From Alphaproteobacteria bacterium (GTDB taxonomy: Bacteria > Pseudomonadota > Alphaproteobacteria > SMXS01), in assembly GCA_028284945.1 (NCBI GenBank), contig JANQQJ010000024.1:1-64000 (forward strand): a DNA stretch of 64,000 bases. Reading direction: 5' to 3'. The translations under genes were made by a program, and so were the position numbers. Positions 1-8,512 of the stretch are shown piece by piece (position 1 is the first letter of the stretch; every line of letters starts with the position of its first letter). The notes beneath the pieces were generated by a model. That model was not told the origin of the DNA and did no database searches. It saw nothing but the letters and a program-made list of their open reading frames with translations.

Positions 1-323
1 AGCATTTTCCAGGGACGATTGAGCGTTGTATGCCTGCCAATCAGCACATAATCAATAGCCGGTGCCGCGTGCGCCGGCATCACCTGTTGCGCAGCCGATT
101 TCAGCCGACGCCGCGCCCGGTTGCGTTTGACGGCATTGCCGACCTTCTTGCTGACGGTAAAACCGACGCGGGCGCTGTTGTCGGACGGATAGTCCCGCTG
201 CGGCGCCGCCTGCATCACCAGCCCTTTGGTGACCCATTTGCTGCCCGTGCGCGCCACACGCAGAAAATCGCTGCGGCGCTTCAGGCGCGGCAGTTCTTTT
301 TCAATCTGTTGGGGATTGGCCAT
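1..323 (-). CDS. rnpA: Ribonuclease P protein component (partial, C-terminus outside window)
   Basis: Protein subunit of RNase P, which trims the 5' leader of pre-tRNAs together with the catalytic RNA. The minus-strand reading begins MANPQQIEKELPRLKRRSDF and carries the basic family core (VGFTVSKKVGNAVKRNRARR), which binds the RNA. About 107 codons lie in the window; the end of the gene is beyond base 1. ATG at 323 is preceded by AGGA. It follows rpmH by 45 bases, the near-universal rpmH-rnpA order. Identification is from family knowledge and motif match. Confidence 0.93.
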   Translation of the reverse strand, partial: MANPQQIEKELPRLKRRSDFLRVARTGSKWVTKGLVMQAAPQRDYPSDNSARVGFTVSKKVGNAVKRNRARRRLKSAAQQVMPAHAAPAIDYVLIGRHTTLNRPWKM

Positions 324-337
324 CGCAGTATCCTGCG

Positions 338-366
338 CTGGCGGCGCAACTGGCTTAAGCCGCCAG
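338..366 (-). promoter_or_regulatory. Stem-loop in the rpmH-rnpA spacer
   Basis: In the 45-base gap between rpmH stop and rnpA start, an 8-bp stem (CTGGCGGC / GCCGCCAG, arms 338-345 and 359-366) encloses a 13-base loop that overlaps a perfect 10-base palindrome GGCTTAAGCC (352-361). It ends about 15 bases before the rnpA start, so it could modulate rnpA translation or mRNA processing. No T-tract follows, so it is not a typical terminator. Function is inference. Confidence 0.35.
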
Positions 367-368
367 CC

Positions 369-503
369 TTAAGCAGACAAACGCTTGCGGCCCTTGGCGC
401 GGCGCGTTTTCAGGACCCGACGCCCACCAACGCTCGCCATGCGGGAGCGAAAGCCGTGACGGCGCTTGCGGACCAGCCTGGATGGTTGGAAGGTGCGTTT
501 CAT
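369..503 (-). CDS. rpmH: 50S ribosomal protein L34
   Basis: A 44-residue protein starting [20 protein letters not shown] and ending GRKRLSA, the standard length and sequence of bacterial L34, a small very basic protein of the large ribosomal subunit. It is too short for usual length cut-offs but unmistakable. It is first in the transcript with rnpA behind it, and a sigma70-type promoter lies 57 bases upstream of the ATG. Confidence 0.98.
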   Translation of the reverse strand: MKRTFQPSRLVRKRRHGFRSRMASVGGRRVLKTRRAKGRKRLSA

Positions 504-559
504 GTTCACTCCATAACTAAACGAACCGTGCTTGGACGGCTCGAAAATCGAAGGGCCGC

Positions 560-588
560 TGTATAGAGGGTGGCCAACGGGAAGTCAA
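560..588 (-). promoter_or_regulatory. Sigma70-type promoter of rpmH-rnpA
   Basis: On the minus strand TTGACT (583-588) and TATACA (560-565) are separated by exactly 17 bases, a near-consensus housekeeping promoter pointing into rpmH. The strength fits a ribosomal protein gene. The rest of the 504-732 gap shows no gene. Confidence 0.75.
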
Positions 589-732
589 TTCGATGATCGG
601 CCCCCCTCAAACCGTCATCAATAGACCATCATCAACGGATGTCACGATCAGGTGAGACGGGGCTGACTTGGGAATTTTACGGGTTAGGTTCTCTTTTCAC
701 ACGGCCAGCGCCTGCGTGGAAAGGAACCGACT

Positions 733-1563
733 ATGCGACTAAGCTCCGCCTTCATCCTGATTGCTATTGCGTTAACGCCCTTGGAAGCGGCTGCCATCAA
801 GGGTCCCAGCGCCAAGCTCGTAGACCAGCGTTGGCAACAACATGATCCATCGTCCCAGGCCACAATTGATCACAGCCCGTGGGGCGTATTCCTCGACAAC
901 TACCTGGTTGAAGGCACCGATGGCGTGAATCGGGTTCGCTATGGCGCGGTAACGCCCGCTGACAAGGCAGGGCTCGACCAATATGTCGCGTCGCTGGAGG
1001 CGCAGCCGGTCTCGACGCTGAACCGGAACGAGCAAATGGCCTATTGGATCAATCTCTATAACGCAGTGACGGTCAAAGTCGTTATCGAGGCCTATCCGGT
1101 AAAGTCGATTCGCAAGGTCCTCTCCGGTGGATTTTTCTCACCCGGCCCCTGGAAACGCGATCTCGTGACCGTCGAAGGCCACGCGCTCTCGCTCGATGAT
1201 ATCGAACACGGCATCTTGCGGCCGATCTGGCAGGACAACCGCATCCACTATGCCGTCAATTGCGCATCAATTGGCTGCCCCAACCTGATGCCCAAGCCAT
1301 TTACCGCCGAGACGTTGGAGACAATGATGGCGCAGGCCGCGCGCGACTATGTGAATCATCCGCGCGGCGCCCAGTTCAGTGATCGCGGGAAGTTGACCGC
1401 GTCTCGCATCTATAATTGGTATGATGCAGACTTCGGCGGAAACGAGCAGGGCATCATCGCCCATCTGAAACAACACGCCGACCCCGGCCTTGCGGCCCGT
1501 CTGGACGCAATCGCCGATATCAGACGCTACGAGTACGATTGGTCGCTGAACGATGCCAAATAG
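733..1563 (+). CDS. DUF547 domain-containing exported protein
   Basis: A 276-residue protein with an N-terminal signal peptide (about residues 1-21, hydrophobic, ending LEAAA). The body matches DUF547: the MAYWINLYNAVTVKVV block near residue 100, SIRKVL, SLDDIEHGILRP, and the conserved RIHYAVNCASIGCPNL with two Cys near residues 178 and 183. DUF547 has no firmly established activity; it is probably periplasmic here. It begins a plus-strand run with a TVP38 membrane protein 9 bases downstream, so the two may act together at the envelope. Confidence 0.85.
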   Translation: MRLSSAFILIAIALTPLEAAAIKGPSAKLVDQRWQQHDPSSQATIDHSPWGVFLDNYLVEGTDGVNRVRYGAVTPADKAGLDQYVASLEAQPVSTLNRNEQMAYWINLYNAVTVKVVIEAYPVKSIRKVLSGGFFSPGPWKRDLVTVEGHALSLDDIEHGILRPIWQDNRIHYAVNCASIGCPNLMPKPFTAETLETMMAQAARDYVNHPRGAQFSDRGKLTASRIYNWYDADFGGNEQGIIAHLKQHADPGLAARLDAIADIRRYEYDWSLNDAK

Positions 1564-1572
1564 GGAAGCACA

Positions 1573-2304
1573 ATGACCGAGCAGGCACAGACCGGCGCGC
1601 CGCCGAAAAAGTTCTCCATTATCAAACTTCTGCCGATCTTGGTGATCGGGGTCGCCCTTGCCATTTTCCTGGCGCTTGATCTGGACGCCTATATCTCGTT
1701 CGACGCGTTGCGGGAAAACAAGGATGCGCTGCTTAACTGGGTTGAACGCTGGGGTCTGCTGGCGTCGGTGATCTATGCCCTGATCTACGCCACCCTGGTC
1801 ACTGTTGTCCCGCCGACCGGGGCTGTTTTGACCCTGACGGGCGGCTTTCTATTCGGCTGGTTGGCCGGTGCCATCACCGTTGTTTTCGGTGCGACGCTGG
1901 GGGCAACAGCGCTTTATCTGGCAACGCGGACCGCGTTCGCTGACGTGCTGCGCGACCGGGCTGGCGGGGCCGTGCAAAAAATGCGCGAAGGTTTTCAAAA
2001 CGACGCCGTCAGCTACATGCTGTTCCTGCGCCTCGTGCCCGCCTTTCCGTTTTTCATCGTCAATATCGTACCGGGCCTGCTGGGCGTGAAGATGCGTACC
2101 TTTGTGGTCACCACATTCTTCGGGATAATGCCGGGCACTTTCGTCTATGCAGCACTAGGAGCCGGATTGGGCGAATTTATCGACGAACGCGACCCGGATC
2201 TGGGCCTGATCTTCGAGCCCCAATATCTTCTACCGATCCTGGGGCTTGCTGTTTTGGCCCTGATTCCTGTTATCTTAAAGCGCCTGCGCAGGTCGAAGGC
2301 GTAA
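1573..2304 (+). CDS. TVP38/TMEM64 family inner-membrane protein
   Basis: A 243-residue polytopic membrane protein with a hydrophobic N-terminal helix (about 20-40) and several later helices. It contains the family core VVPPTGAVLTLTGGFLFGWLAGAI followed by an FGATLGATALYLATR segment and RLVPAFPFFIVNIVPG. These are hallmarks of the SNARE-associated/DedA-like fold linked to lipid movement. It sits between the DUF547 gene (9 bases) and a histidine kinase gene (13 bases), probably co-transcribed. Confidence 0.88.
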   Translation: MTEQAQTGAPPKKFSIIKLLPILVIGVALAIFLALDLDAYISFDALRENKDALLNWVERWGLLASVIYALIYATLVTVVPPTGAVLTLTGGFLFGWLAGAITVVFGATLGATALYLATRTAFADVLRDRAGGAVQKMREGFQNDAVSYMLFLRLVPAFPFFIVNIVPGLLGVKMRTFVVTTFFGIMPGTFVYAALGAGLGEFIDERDPDLGLIFEPQYLLPILGLAVLALIPVILKRLRRSKA

Positions 2305-2317
2305 CGCGGGAAGATTA

Positions 2318-3706
2318 ATGTTCACAAGCATGTCGGCACGGCTGCTCGTGCTGACAATTTTGTTCGTGATGCTGGCCGAAGTGCTGATCTTCGTTCCGTC
2401 CATTGCGCAATTCCGCGTCAGCTGGTTTGAAGAGCGGCTGGCCGCGGCCCAGCTTGCCAGCCTGTCGCTGGAAGCCACCCCCGATTCCGACATCAGCCCG
2501 GAATTGGAAGAAGAGCTGCTGGCCAATGCCATGGTCAAGGCCGTGATCCTGAAGCGGGCCGCGACACGGTCCCTGATGTTGAGCGACAATATGCCCGCCG
2601 GTCTGGATGCAACCTATGACCTGCGCAACGCCACCACTATCAGCCTGATCCGTGATGCGCTGATGACGTTGGTCCAGGGGCCTCGGGACACCATTCAGGT
2701 GACAGGCGAGGCACAGGTCGGCGGCGGCGAATATGTCGCGATCATTCTGGAAGAAGCGCCACTGCATGCCGCGATGATCGACTATGCCCGCAATATTCTG
2801 TGGCTGTCGCTGATCATTTCCCTATTCACGGCCAGCCTGATCTACCTGACCCTTTTCCGGTCATTCGTCCGCCCTATGCAGCGGATAACCGAGAATATGG
2901 TGCGGTTTAGCGAAGCACCGGAAGACCCCAGGCGGATTATCGAACCCTCAAGCCGAAGTGACGAAATCGGCACCGTCGAACGCGAGCTGCAGGCCATGCA
3001 GGAACAGGTCCGTGAATCGCTGGCGCAAAAAACCCGGCTGGCCAATCTGGGCGAAGCCGTCGCCAAGATTAACCATGATCTACGCAATATGCTGACCAGC
3101 GCCAAACTGGTTTCTGACCGGCTGGCAAAAAGCGATGACCCGCGGGTCCGCAAGGCTTTGCCCATGCTGGTCAGCGCCGTCGGACGGGCCATTGAATTAT
3201 GCGCGCAGACATTGAAATACGGCAAAGCTGAAGACCCCAAGCCTCGTCCGATCCTGTTCGACTTGGCCCCGCTGGTAGACGAGATTGGCGCCTCTGTCGG
3301 CCTGTCGTCTGATTCGGAGCCGGCGTTCTGCAACCGCGTCCCCGCCGATATCAGTATTGAGGCTGACCCCGATCATGTGTTCCGGGCCATCCAGAATCTG
3401 GTTCGCAACGCAAACCAGGCCATTGCCGATGCAGAAGGCGAAATCAGAGTGGCCGCGAAGCGTGAAAACGGCATGTGCCTGATTGATGTTGCCGATACCG
3501 GGCCGGGCCTTCCAAAACTCGCCCGAGACAACTTGTTCAAGCCCTTTGCCGGCAGCACACAGAAGGATGGGACAGGACTGGGGCTGGTCAGTGTCCAGGA
3601 ACTGACCCGCGCCCATGGCGGCGACGTGCAACTGGTCGAAACGGGTAAAAACGGAACACTCTTTCGATTGTCTTTCCCCTATCCAGAGAATGTTGCAGCG
3701 CAATAA
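2318..3706 (+). CDS. Membrane-bound sensor histidine kinase
   Basis: A 462-residue kinase with two transmembrane helices (about 7-29 and 159-180) bracketing a periplasmic sensor of about 130 residues, then a HAMP linker, an H-box with the phospho-acceptor His near residue 253 (KINHDLRN), an N-box (NLVRNANQAI, about 360), a G1 box DTGPG (about 393) and a G2 box GTGLGL (about 418). It would autophosphorylate and pass phosphate to a response regulator. None is encoded nearby, so it is an orphan. The ligand is unknown. The ATG has GGAAG upstream. Confidence 0.92.
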   Translation: MFTSMSARLLVLTILFVMLAEVLIFVPSIAQFRVSWFEERLAAAQLASLSLEATPDSDISPELEEELLANAMVKAVILKRAATRSLMLSDNMPAGLDATYDLRNATTISLIRDALMTLVQGPRDTIQVTGEAQVGGGEYVAIILEEAPLHAAMIDYARNILWLSLIISLFTASLIYLTLFRSFVRPMQRITENMVRFSEAPEDPRRIIEPSSRSDEIGTVERELQAMQEQVRESLAQKTRLANLGEAVAKINHDLRNMLTSAKLVSDRLAKSDDPRVRKALPMLVSAVGRAIELCAQTLKYGKAEDPKPRPILFDLAPLVDEIGASVGLSSDSEPAFCNRVPADISIEADPDHVFRAIQNLVRNANQAIADAEGEIRVAAKRENGMCLIDVADTGPGLPKLARDNLFKPFAGSTQKDGTGLGLVSVQELTRAHGGDVQLVETGKNGTLFRLSFPYPENVAAQ

Positions 3707-3754
3707 TTCGTTGAGTAAGCTAGGCACTCAAATGCTTGGCAGGAAAGACCCCCA

Positions 3755-4387
3755 ATGACTTCAAAAGTAATTGCTGTGGCGCAGCAAAAAGGCGGCGCAG
3801 GCAAGACAAGTGTAGCTGCACACCTGGCAACGGCGCTGGTGAGTGCCGGCAAGTCGGTCGCGCTCGTGGATGTGGACCCGCAGGAAAGCCTGACCGCATG
3901 GCACAGCCTGCGTGTTGATCAGCATGGCGACGAAGCGGCGTTCGACTTTTCCACCTGTGAAGGCTGGAAAGCGCCCGCCCAGATCGCCCAGATGCGGCGT
4001 AACAACGACTTTGTCGTCATCGATACACCGCCTCATGCGGAAACAGCCGCCCGCCAGGCCGTCCGGGAAGCCGATATGGTTCTGGTGCCGCTGCAGCTGA
4101 GCCCGATGGACGTCTGGGCCATGCGCGAAACCCTCGACCTGGTTGACCGGGAAAAAACCGGGTTCTTACTGGTGCTCAACCGTGTGCCGCCGCGGGCCAA
4201 GACGGCTGACGAACTTCGGGCACAGTTGAAAAAGGAAAAGCTGCCCGTTGCCAAGGCAACATTGGGAAACCGGGTCGCTTTTGCCTCCAGCCTGATGCAG
4301 GGGCTGGGCATTACCGAAGCCGCGCGCACCAGCCGCGCCGGTCAGGAAATGGCGGCCCTCGCCAAGGAAATCATGAAAAAGGCCTAA
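3755..4387 (+). CDS. ParA/MinD family ATPase (orphan)
   Basis: A 210-residue P-loop ATPase with the deviant Walker A motif KGGAGKTS (about residues 12-19), DVDPQES (about 40) and a VIDTPP switch motif (about 90). Such proteins segregate DNA or position cargo by ATP-dependent dimer cycling on the nucleoid. No ParB partner or parS-like cluster is evident, so it may be a cargo-positioning or regulatory relative rather than the chromosomal ParA. It follows the histidine kinase by 48 bases. Its stop overlaps the stop of the convergent gamma-glutamyltransferase gene by 4 bases. Confidence 0.87.
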   Translation: MTSKVIAVAQQKGGAGKTSVAAHLATALVSAGKSVALVDVDPQESLTAWHSLRVDQHGDEAAFDFSTCEGWKAPAQIAQMRRNNDFVVIDTPPHAETAARQAVREADMVLVPLQLSPMDVWAMRETLDLVDREKTGFLLVLNRVPPRAKTADELRAQLKKEKLPVAKATLGNRVAFASSLMQGLGITEAARTSRAGQEMAALAKEIMKKA

Positions 4388-6081
4388 TCGCCTTTAGCAA
4401 CACCCTCACGGCGCGGGTCGGCGCCGCCTTCGAGCCACCGGCCCTCATCATCGTAATGGATAACGATACCATGCAGCCCGCTGGTCAGTCCCGCAGGGCG
4501 CAGCGCATAGCCCATCGCCTCAAGCGCTGGCTGCGCCTGCCACAGCACCGTGTCACGCTCGATGATCAGGCTATTGCCGAAATAGATGTAGTTGGGCAGC
4601 TCAATCGCCTGCTGCATCGACATGTTCCAGTCCAACAGTCCAATGAGTGTCTTGGCGACAAAGCTGATGATCAGCGGGCCACCGGGCGATCCGACTGTGA
4701 TAATGGGACGGCCCTGCTCGTCAAACACCAGTGTCGGCGACATGGAGCTTAAGGGCCGCTTGCCCGGTCCCGGCCGGTTGGCTACGGGCAGTCCATCTTC
4801 TTCCGGGGCAAAGGTGAAGTCGGTCAGCTGATTGTTGAGCAGGAAGCCACGCACCATCAGCCGGCTGCCGAAGGCATTCTCGACGCTCGAGGTCATCGCC
4901 ACCACATTGCCCCATTGATCGACGATGGAATAATGCGTCGTCGCCGGCACTTCGGCGGGGTCCGCCGGCGTATACCGCGCTTCGACACCGGGCGGTATGC
5001 CTGCTGGCGCATCAGCCATGATTTGACCCGGCGAAACCAGGGCACGGCGTTCCTCCAGATAGGCATCGGACGTCAGGCCCATCACCGGCACGTCGACCAC
5101 ATCGCTATCGGCCAGCCACTTGGCCCTATCCGCGTAAGCGAGCCGGGCGGCCTCAGCAAACAGATTGGCCGATTCCGCTGTATTGGGCGTCTGCGCGGCC
5201 ATATCCAGCCCTTCGAGAATCTTCAGAATCTGGATCACCGCAACACCGCCGGACGATGGCGGCGGCATGCCGCAGATCCTTTTCTCACGGTAGGTCGCAC
5301 AAACCGCCTCGCGCACCTTGGGCTGATAAGCGGCCATGTCTTCCAGGCTGAGGGTGCCGGGGTTCACCGGTGCGGTTTGAACAGCGGCAATGATATCTTC
5401 AGCAATCGGGCCTTGGTAAAACGCCTCCGGATTTTCGGCGAGGATGGTGAGCGTCTCGGCGAATTCGGGGTTCTTCAGCACATGGCCAACCGGGTGCGGC
5501 TCGCCTTCGTCGGCAAAGTAATGTGCCGCCGAGGTATCAAACTTCTTCAGGTGCTTGTCGCGGCCCAACAGCATGTTGAGGCGCGGCGATACCTGGAAAC
5601 CGTCTGTCGCCAGCCTGATGGCAGGCTCGAACAGATCAGACCAGGGCAGTTTGCCATGGCTGTCATGGGCCAGCTTGAGCATGCGGATCACGCCCGGCAC
5701 GCCGACGGACCGGCCACCGGGCATAACATCGCCTTTGACCTCGGGCGCGCCTTCGTGCGTCAGGAAAAGCGTATGGTCGATGTCGGAGGGCGCCGTCTCA
5801 CGCCCGTCATAGGCAGTCACCGACCCGGTCTCGGCGTCGTGAAGCATCAGGAACGCGCCGCCGCCGATGCCCGATGATTGTGGCTCCACCAGTGTCAGAA
5901 CAAGCTGAACAGCAATGGTCGCATCGACAGCCGATCCACCCCGGCGAAGGATTTCGAGCCCTGCGTCGGTGGCATGGGGATTGGCGCTGGCAACCATGTG
6001 CTTGCGCGGCGGCTCGCCATCGGCATGGGCAGCCAGTGGCAGCAGGGTGGCGAGACAAACGACTAGAAGGCGAAAACCCAT
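4384..6081 (-). CDS. ggt: Gamma-glutamyltransferase (glutathione hydrolase)
   Basis: A 566-residue periplasmic enzyme that cleaves gamma-glutamyl bonds, mainly of glutathione. A signal peptide covers about residues 1-20 (LLPLAAHA). Family motifs include GIGGGAFLML, YDGRETAP with the substrate-binding Arg, and PATTHYS, where the first Thr (about 381) should be the nucleophile and self-cleavage point, then RPLSSMSPT. Start ATG 6081 is chosen because the signal peptide follows directly. It diverges from the peptidase gene 45 bases away. It may link to the GST and MAPEG proteins through glutathione turnover. Confidence 0.94.
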   Translation of the reverse strand: MGFRLLVVCLATLLPLAAHADGEPPRKHMVASANPHATDAGLEILRRGGSAVDATIAVQLVLTLVEPQSSGIGGGAFLMLHDAETGSVTAYDGRETAPSDIDHTLFLTHEGAPEVKGDVMPGGRSVGVPGVIRMLKLAHDSHGKLPWSDLFEPAIRLATDGFQVSPRLNMLLGRDKHLKKFDTSAAHYFADEGEPHPVGHVLKNPEFAETLTILAENPEAFYQGPIAEDIIAAVQTAPVNPGTLSLEDMAAYQPKVREAVCATYREKRICGMPPPSSGGVAVIQILKILEGLDMAAQTPNTAESANLFAEAARLAYADRAKWLADSDVVDVPVMGLTSDAYLEERRALVSPGQIMADAPAGIPPGVEARYTPADPAEVPATTHYSIVDQWGNVVAMTSSVENAFGSRLMVRGFLLNNQLTDFTFAPEEDGLPVANRPGPGKRPLSSMSPTLVFDEQGRPIITVGSPGGPLIISFVAKTLIGLLDWNMSMQQAIELPNYIYFGNSLIIERDTVLWQAQPALEAMGYALRPAGLTSGLHGIVIHYDDEGRWLEGGADPRREGVAKGD

Positions 6082-6126
6082 GATTATCCTTTGTTCCTGT
6101 TGGGCTCGGGCGATAGGCTGGCGCGC

Positions 6127-7125
6127 ATGATAAGGCCAGGTGAACGAAATCTCATCACCGATATTGACGGCATTCGGGTCGGTAATGCTGAAGATATAGA
6201 ATTGCGCAGCGGCACCACCGTCATTTTGCCGGATCGGCCGTGCGCCATGGCTGTGGACGTGCGCGGCGGGGGCCCGGGAACCCGCGACACCGATGCGCTT
6301 GACCCGACATGCCTGGTTGAAACGTTTCATGGCCTCGTACTAAGCGGCGGGTCTGTGTTTGGGCTCGCCGCGGCCGACGGGGTAACCGCATGGCTGAGCG
6401 AAGACGGCGTTGGCCTACCCCTGGGACCCAAGGCCCTACCGGTTGTTCCCGGCGCGATCCTGTTCGACCTGGTGAACGGCGGCGACAAGGACTGGGGCGA
6501 TATCAATCCCTATGTCGGGCTAGGCCGGTCCGCCTGCGACGCAGCGACTCGAGACTTCAGCCTCGGCAACGCAGGCGCCGGAATGGGTGCGACCGCGGGA
6601 TCTCTGAAGGGCGGACTGGGCAGCGTTTCAGCGATCGACGGTGAGGTCGAAGTCGGTGCGTTGATTGCGGCCAATCCATTTGGCGAGGTGGTGATCCCCG
6701 GATCGCGGACCTTCTGGGCCTGGGCCATGGAATGTGAAAACGAATATGGTGGGCAGCCACCACCTGCTGCATTGGCCGGCCCCCTGCCGCTCGACTTTCC
6801 CAAGCCCGGCATTTCCGGCACGAACACGACCATTGGCGTCGTCGCAACCAATGTCGCGTTATCGAAAGCCCAGCTTCAGCGGGTCGCCATCATGGCGCAA
6901 GACGGCCTCAGCCGCGCAATCCGTCCGGCGCATACACCTTTCGACGGCGATACGATCTTCGCCCTGTCGACCGGGACCGATGACCCAGGCTCAAGAGACC
7001 CGGCGCTTGAACCGATGCTGGTCGCGCGGATTGGCGCCATGGCCGCTGATTGCGTCGCGCGTGCGATTGCACGCGGCGTCTATGAAGCGGAAACGTTGGG
7101 AGATGCCCCAGGCTATCGGGGATAG
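6127..7125 (+). CDS. P1 (S58) family N-terminal-nucleophile peptidase, NylC/DmpA type
   Basis: A 332-residue self-processing hydrolase. The LSGGSVFGLAAADGV and GNAGAGMGATAGSLKGGLG blocks are typical of the DmpA/NylC superfamily. GTNTTIGVVATN near residue 231 gives a predicted Asn233-Thr234 autocleavage site as in nylon oligomer hydrolase NylC, and FDGDTIF (Asp273, Asp275) matches its catalytic Asp pair. Family members hydrolyse amide bonds of N-terminal amino acids, beta-peptides or 6-aminohexanoate oligomers; the substrate here is unknown. ATG 6127 is preferred to an in-frame TTG at 6091. Confidence 0.88.
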   Translation: MIRPGERNLITDIDGIRVGNAEDIELRSGTTVILPDRPCAMAVDVRGGGPGTRDTDALDPTCLVETFHGLVLSGGSVFGLAAADGVTAWLSEDGVGLPLGPKALPVVPGAILFDLVNGGDKDWGDINPYVGLGRSACDAATRDFSLGNAGAGMGATAGSLKGGLGSVSAIDGEVEVGALIAANPFGEVVIPGSRTFWAWAMECENEYGGQPPPAALAGPLPLDFPKPGISGTNTTIGVVATNVALSKAQLQRVAIMAQDGLSRAIRPAHTPFDGDTIFALSTGTDDPGSRDPALEPMLVARIGAMAADCVARAIARGVYEAETLGDAPGYRG

Positions 7126-8138
7126 AGCCTGATCAGCGGATCAGTGCCTTCATCGCCTGGCGTGCTGTACACGTCCGCGGGCACGCCCAGTTCACGTAAT
7201 AGCGTAACCAATGCCCCAAGCTGCCCCGGCGGGGCATTCATGGTCTCAATATCAAACGCGATATCCGGATATTGGGCCCGGACCCGATCAACGAGGTTGC
7301 GCAACTGCGGCTCAAACTCCAGCTCCGGGTCGGCAAAGTTCAGCGTGACGAGCGGCTGCCGGCCTTTGAACCGGTCACCGCTTTCGCGTGGCGGCGCGGG
7401 GCCGGGTGCCGTGACCTGAGGTTCCTGGGGGCGAACCGCAGGCCGTGGATCGTCGGGTTCGTCCTCCACATCCAGCGGTGGCGGCTGAAGCGCCGCGATC
7501 TGGGAATCATGCGCCTGCAGGAAACGGTTCCAGCGGTCTTCGGCCTCACCCATCGAGCGGTCCATTTGGCCAAGGGCGGCCAACACCGCTTCCAGATCGT
7601 TCACCAGCAGGTTCCGCCGTTCTTTGTCAGCCTCTTCGAGGTCTGCTGGGTCGACGGTTCTCAGATCAGCCAGTAGCGCGGCACCGCTTGCGGCATCCGC
7701 CGCGACATCCGCGCGTTCATCGCCCAAACCGTCAAGATCACTGCCCAGGCGCGACAGTTCGGTCTGCAGCCGGTTCCAGCGTTCCGCGGCATCCTCCCCA
7801 GGCAGGATACCCAGTTCGGACAGCTTCGAGGCCTGATCACCAAGCGTGCGGCGTCTCGTATCGAAAAGGTCGCTGTGGAACGGCACGCGGGCGGCGAGCG
7901 CGCGCAGATCTTCCGCAACCGCGTCCATTGTCACCCGCGCCGCCGCGGCGCGTTTGTTGCGCTCGGCGGCAGCCTGGACCGGGTCCACCGCATTCTCACT
8001 ACTGTATTGATCGGCAGGCGGCCCGTCAGACGGCGATTCGCCAGACAGACTCGGCCATACGGCATCACGCAGGAATGCGCACCCCGTGAGGGACAGGACG
8101 GCCAAGACGATCACGCTGCTGCGTAGCAAGCGGTTCAT
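7113..8138 (-). CDS. Uncharacterised lipoprotein
   Basis: A 341-residue protein with a lipoprotein signal: a basic n-region, a hydrophobic stretch and LTGC with the lipidated Cys at 20. The middle (about 55-180) is Ala/Leu/Arg/Glu-rich and probably helical coiled coil; a Pro-rich linker follows (about 200-240). The C-terminal 75 residues look like a compact alpha/beta domain (AQYPDIAFDIE). I do not recognise the family. The start is set at the signal peptide; the Shine-Dalgarno sequence is weak. Its 3' end overlaps the peptidase gene by 13 bases. Confidence 0.75.
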   Translation of the reverse strand: MNRLLRSSVIVLAVLSLTGCAFLRDAVWPSLSGESPSDGPPADQYSSENAVDPVQAAAERNKRAAAARVTMDAVAEDLRALAARVPFHSDLFDTRRRTLGDQASKLSELGILPGEDAAERWNRLQTELSRLGSDLDGLGDERADVAADAASGAALLADLRTVDPADLEEADKERRNLLVNDLEAVLAALGQMDRSMGEAEDRWNRFLQAHDSQIAALQPPPLDVEDEPDDPRPAVRPQEPQVTAPGPAPPRESGDRFKGRQPLVTLNFADPELEFEPQLRNLVDRVRAQYPDIAFDIETMNAPPGQLGALVTLLRELGVPADVYSTPGDEGTDPLIRLYPR

Positions 8139-8221
8139 GAGAATCAAGGAAGTTATTGGCGACACAATTGATCTTACGAGGTGGCCCGCCTGCGAACAAG
8201 CCCCGCGACCGGGGACTGGGC

Positions 8222-8250
8222 TTGCAATCACCACCCCTATTGGATAGGTT
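8222..8250 (+). promoter_or_regulatory. Promoter of tRNA-Arg
   Basis: TTGCAA (8222-8227) and TAGGTT (8245-8250) are spaced by 17 bases, and the mature tRNA begins 18 bases after the -10, a normal stable-RNA layout. The -10 is only a moderate match. Confidence 0.55.
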
Positions 8251-8267
8251 CCCGCGCCTTGGCCTAA

Positions 8268-8344
8268 GCGCCCGTAGCTCAGCTGGATAGAGCACTAGAC
8301 TACGAATCTAGGGGTCGGGAGTTCGAATCTTCCCGGGCGCGCCA
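8268..8344 (+). tRNA. tRNA-Arg (anticodon ACG)
   Basis: A complete 77-base cloverleaf: acceptor GCGCCCG/CGGGCGC, D stem GCTC/GAGC, anticodon stem CTAGA/TCTAG with loop CTACGAA (anticodon ACG, reading CGN Arg codons after A34-to-inosine editing), variable loop GGGTC, T arm GGGAG-TTCGAAT-CTTCC, discriminator G and encoded CCA. All stems pair, with one G-U in the T stem. Confidence 0.97.
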
Positions 8345-8360
8345 TTCCCTCTTCGGAAAT

Positions 8361-8413
8361 GGTCACCCAATCGGTGACAGAGAGGTTCGATCTTTGTTCG
8401 AACCGGCACACCA
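8361..8413 (+). other. Two stem-loops ending in CACACCA, just after tRNA-Arg
   Basis: Seventeen bases after the tRNA lie a 6-bp stem (GTCACC/GGTGAC, arms 8362-8367 and 8373-8378, 5-base loop) and a 7-bp stem (GGTTCGA/TCGAACC, arms 8384-8390 and 8398-8404, 7-base loop), then GGCACACCA. This resembles the 3' half of a tRNA but lacks an acceptor stem and a proper T loop. It may be a decayed tRNA, a processing structure or a weak terminator. Confidence 0.35.
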
Positions 8414-8512
8414 AAAATCCCATTCAAAAAACCAGCTTCGTTGGAATGGGGCGGGTCAAGTTAAGCTGGTAAGTCTGCTTCAAAAACCAACGGATGACGA
8501 TCTAAGGCAAAA

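Noticed and set aside
1-732. Replication origin near rpmH-rnpA
   Set aside because: In some bacteria oriC and dnaA lie beside rpmH, but no dnaA or cluster of DnaA boxes was noticed here, and in many alphaproteobacteria the origin lies elsewhere.
4915-5877. 320-codon plus-strand frame inside gamma-glutamyltransferase
   Set aside because: The enzyme on the other strand has the catalytic Thr and signal peptide; the antisense frame has no recognisable features.
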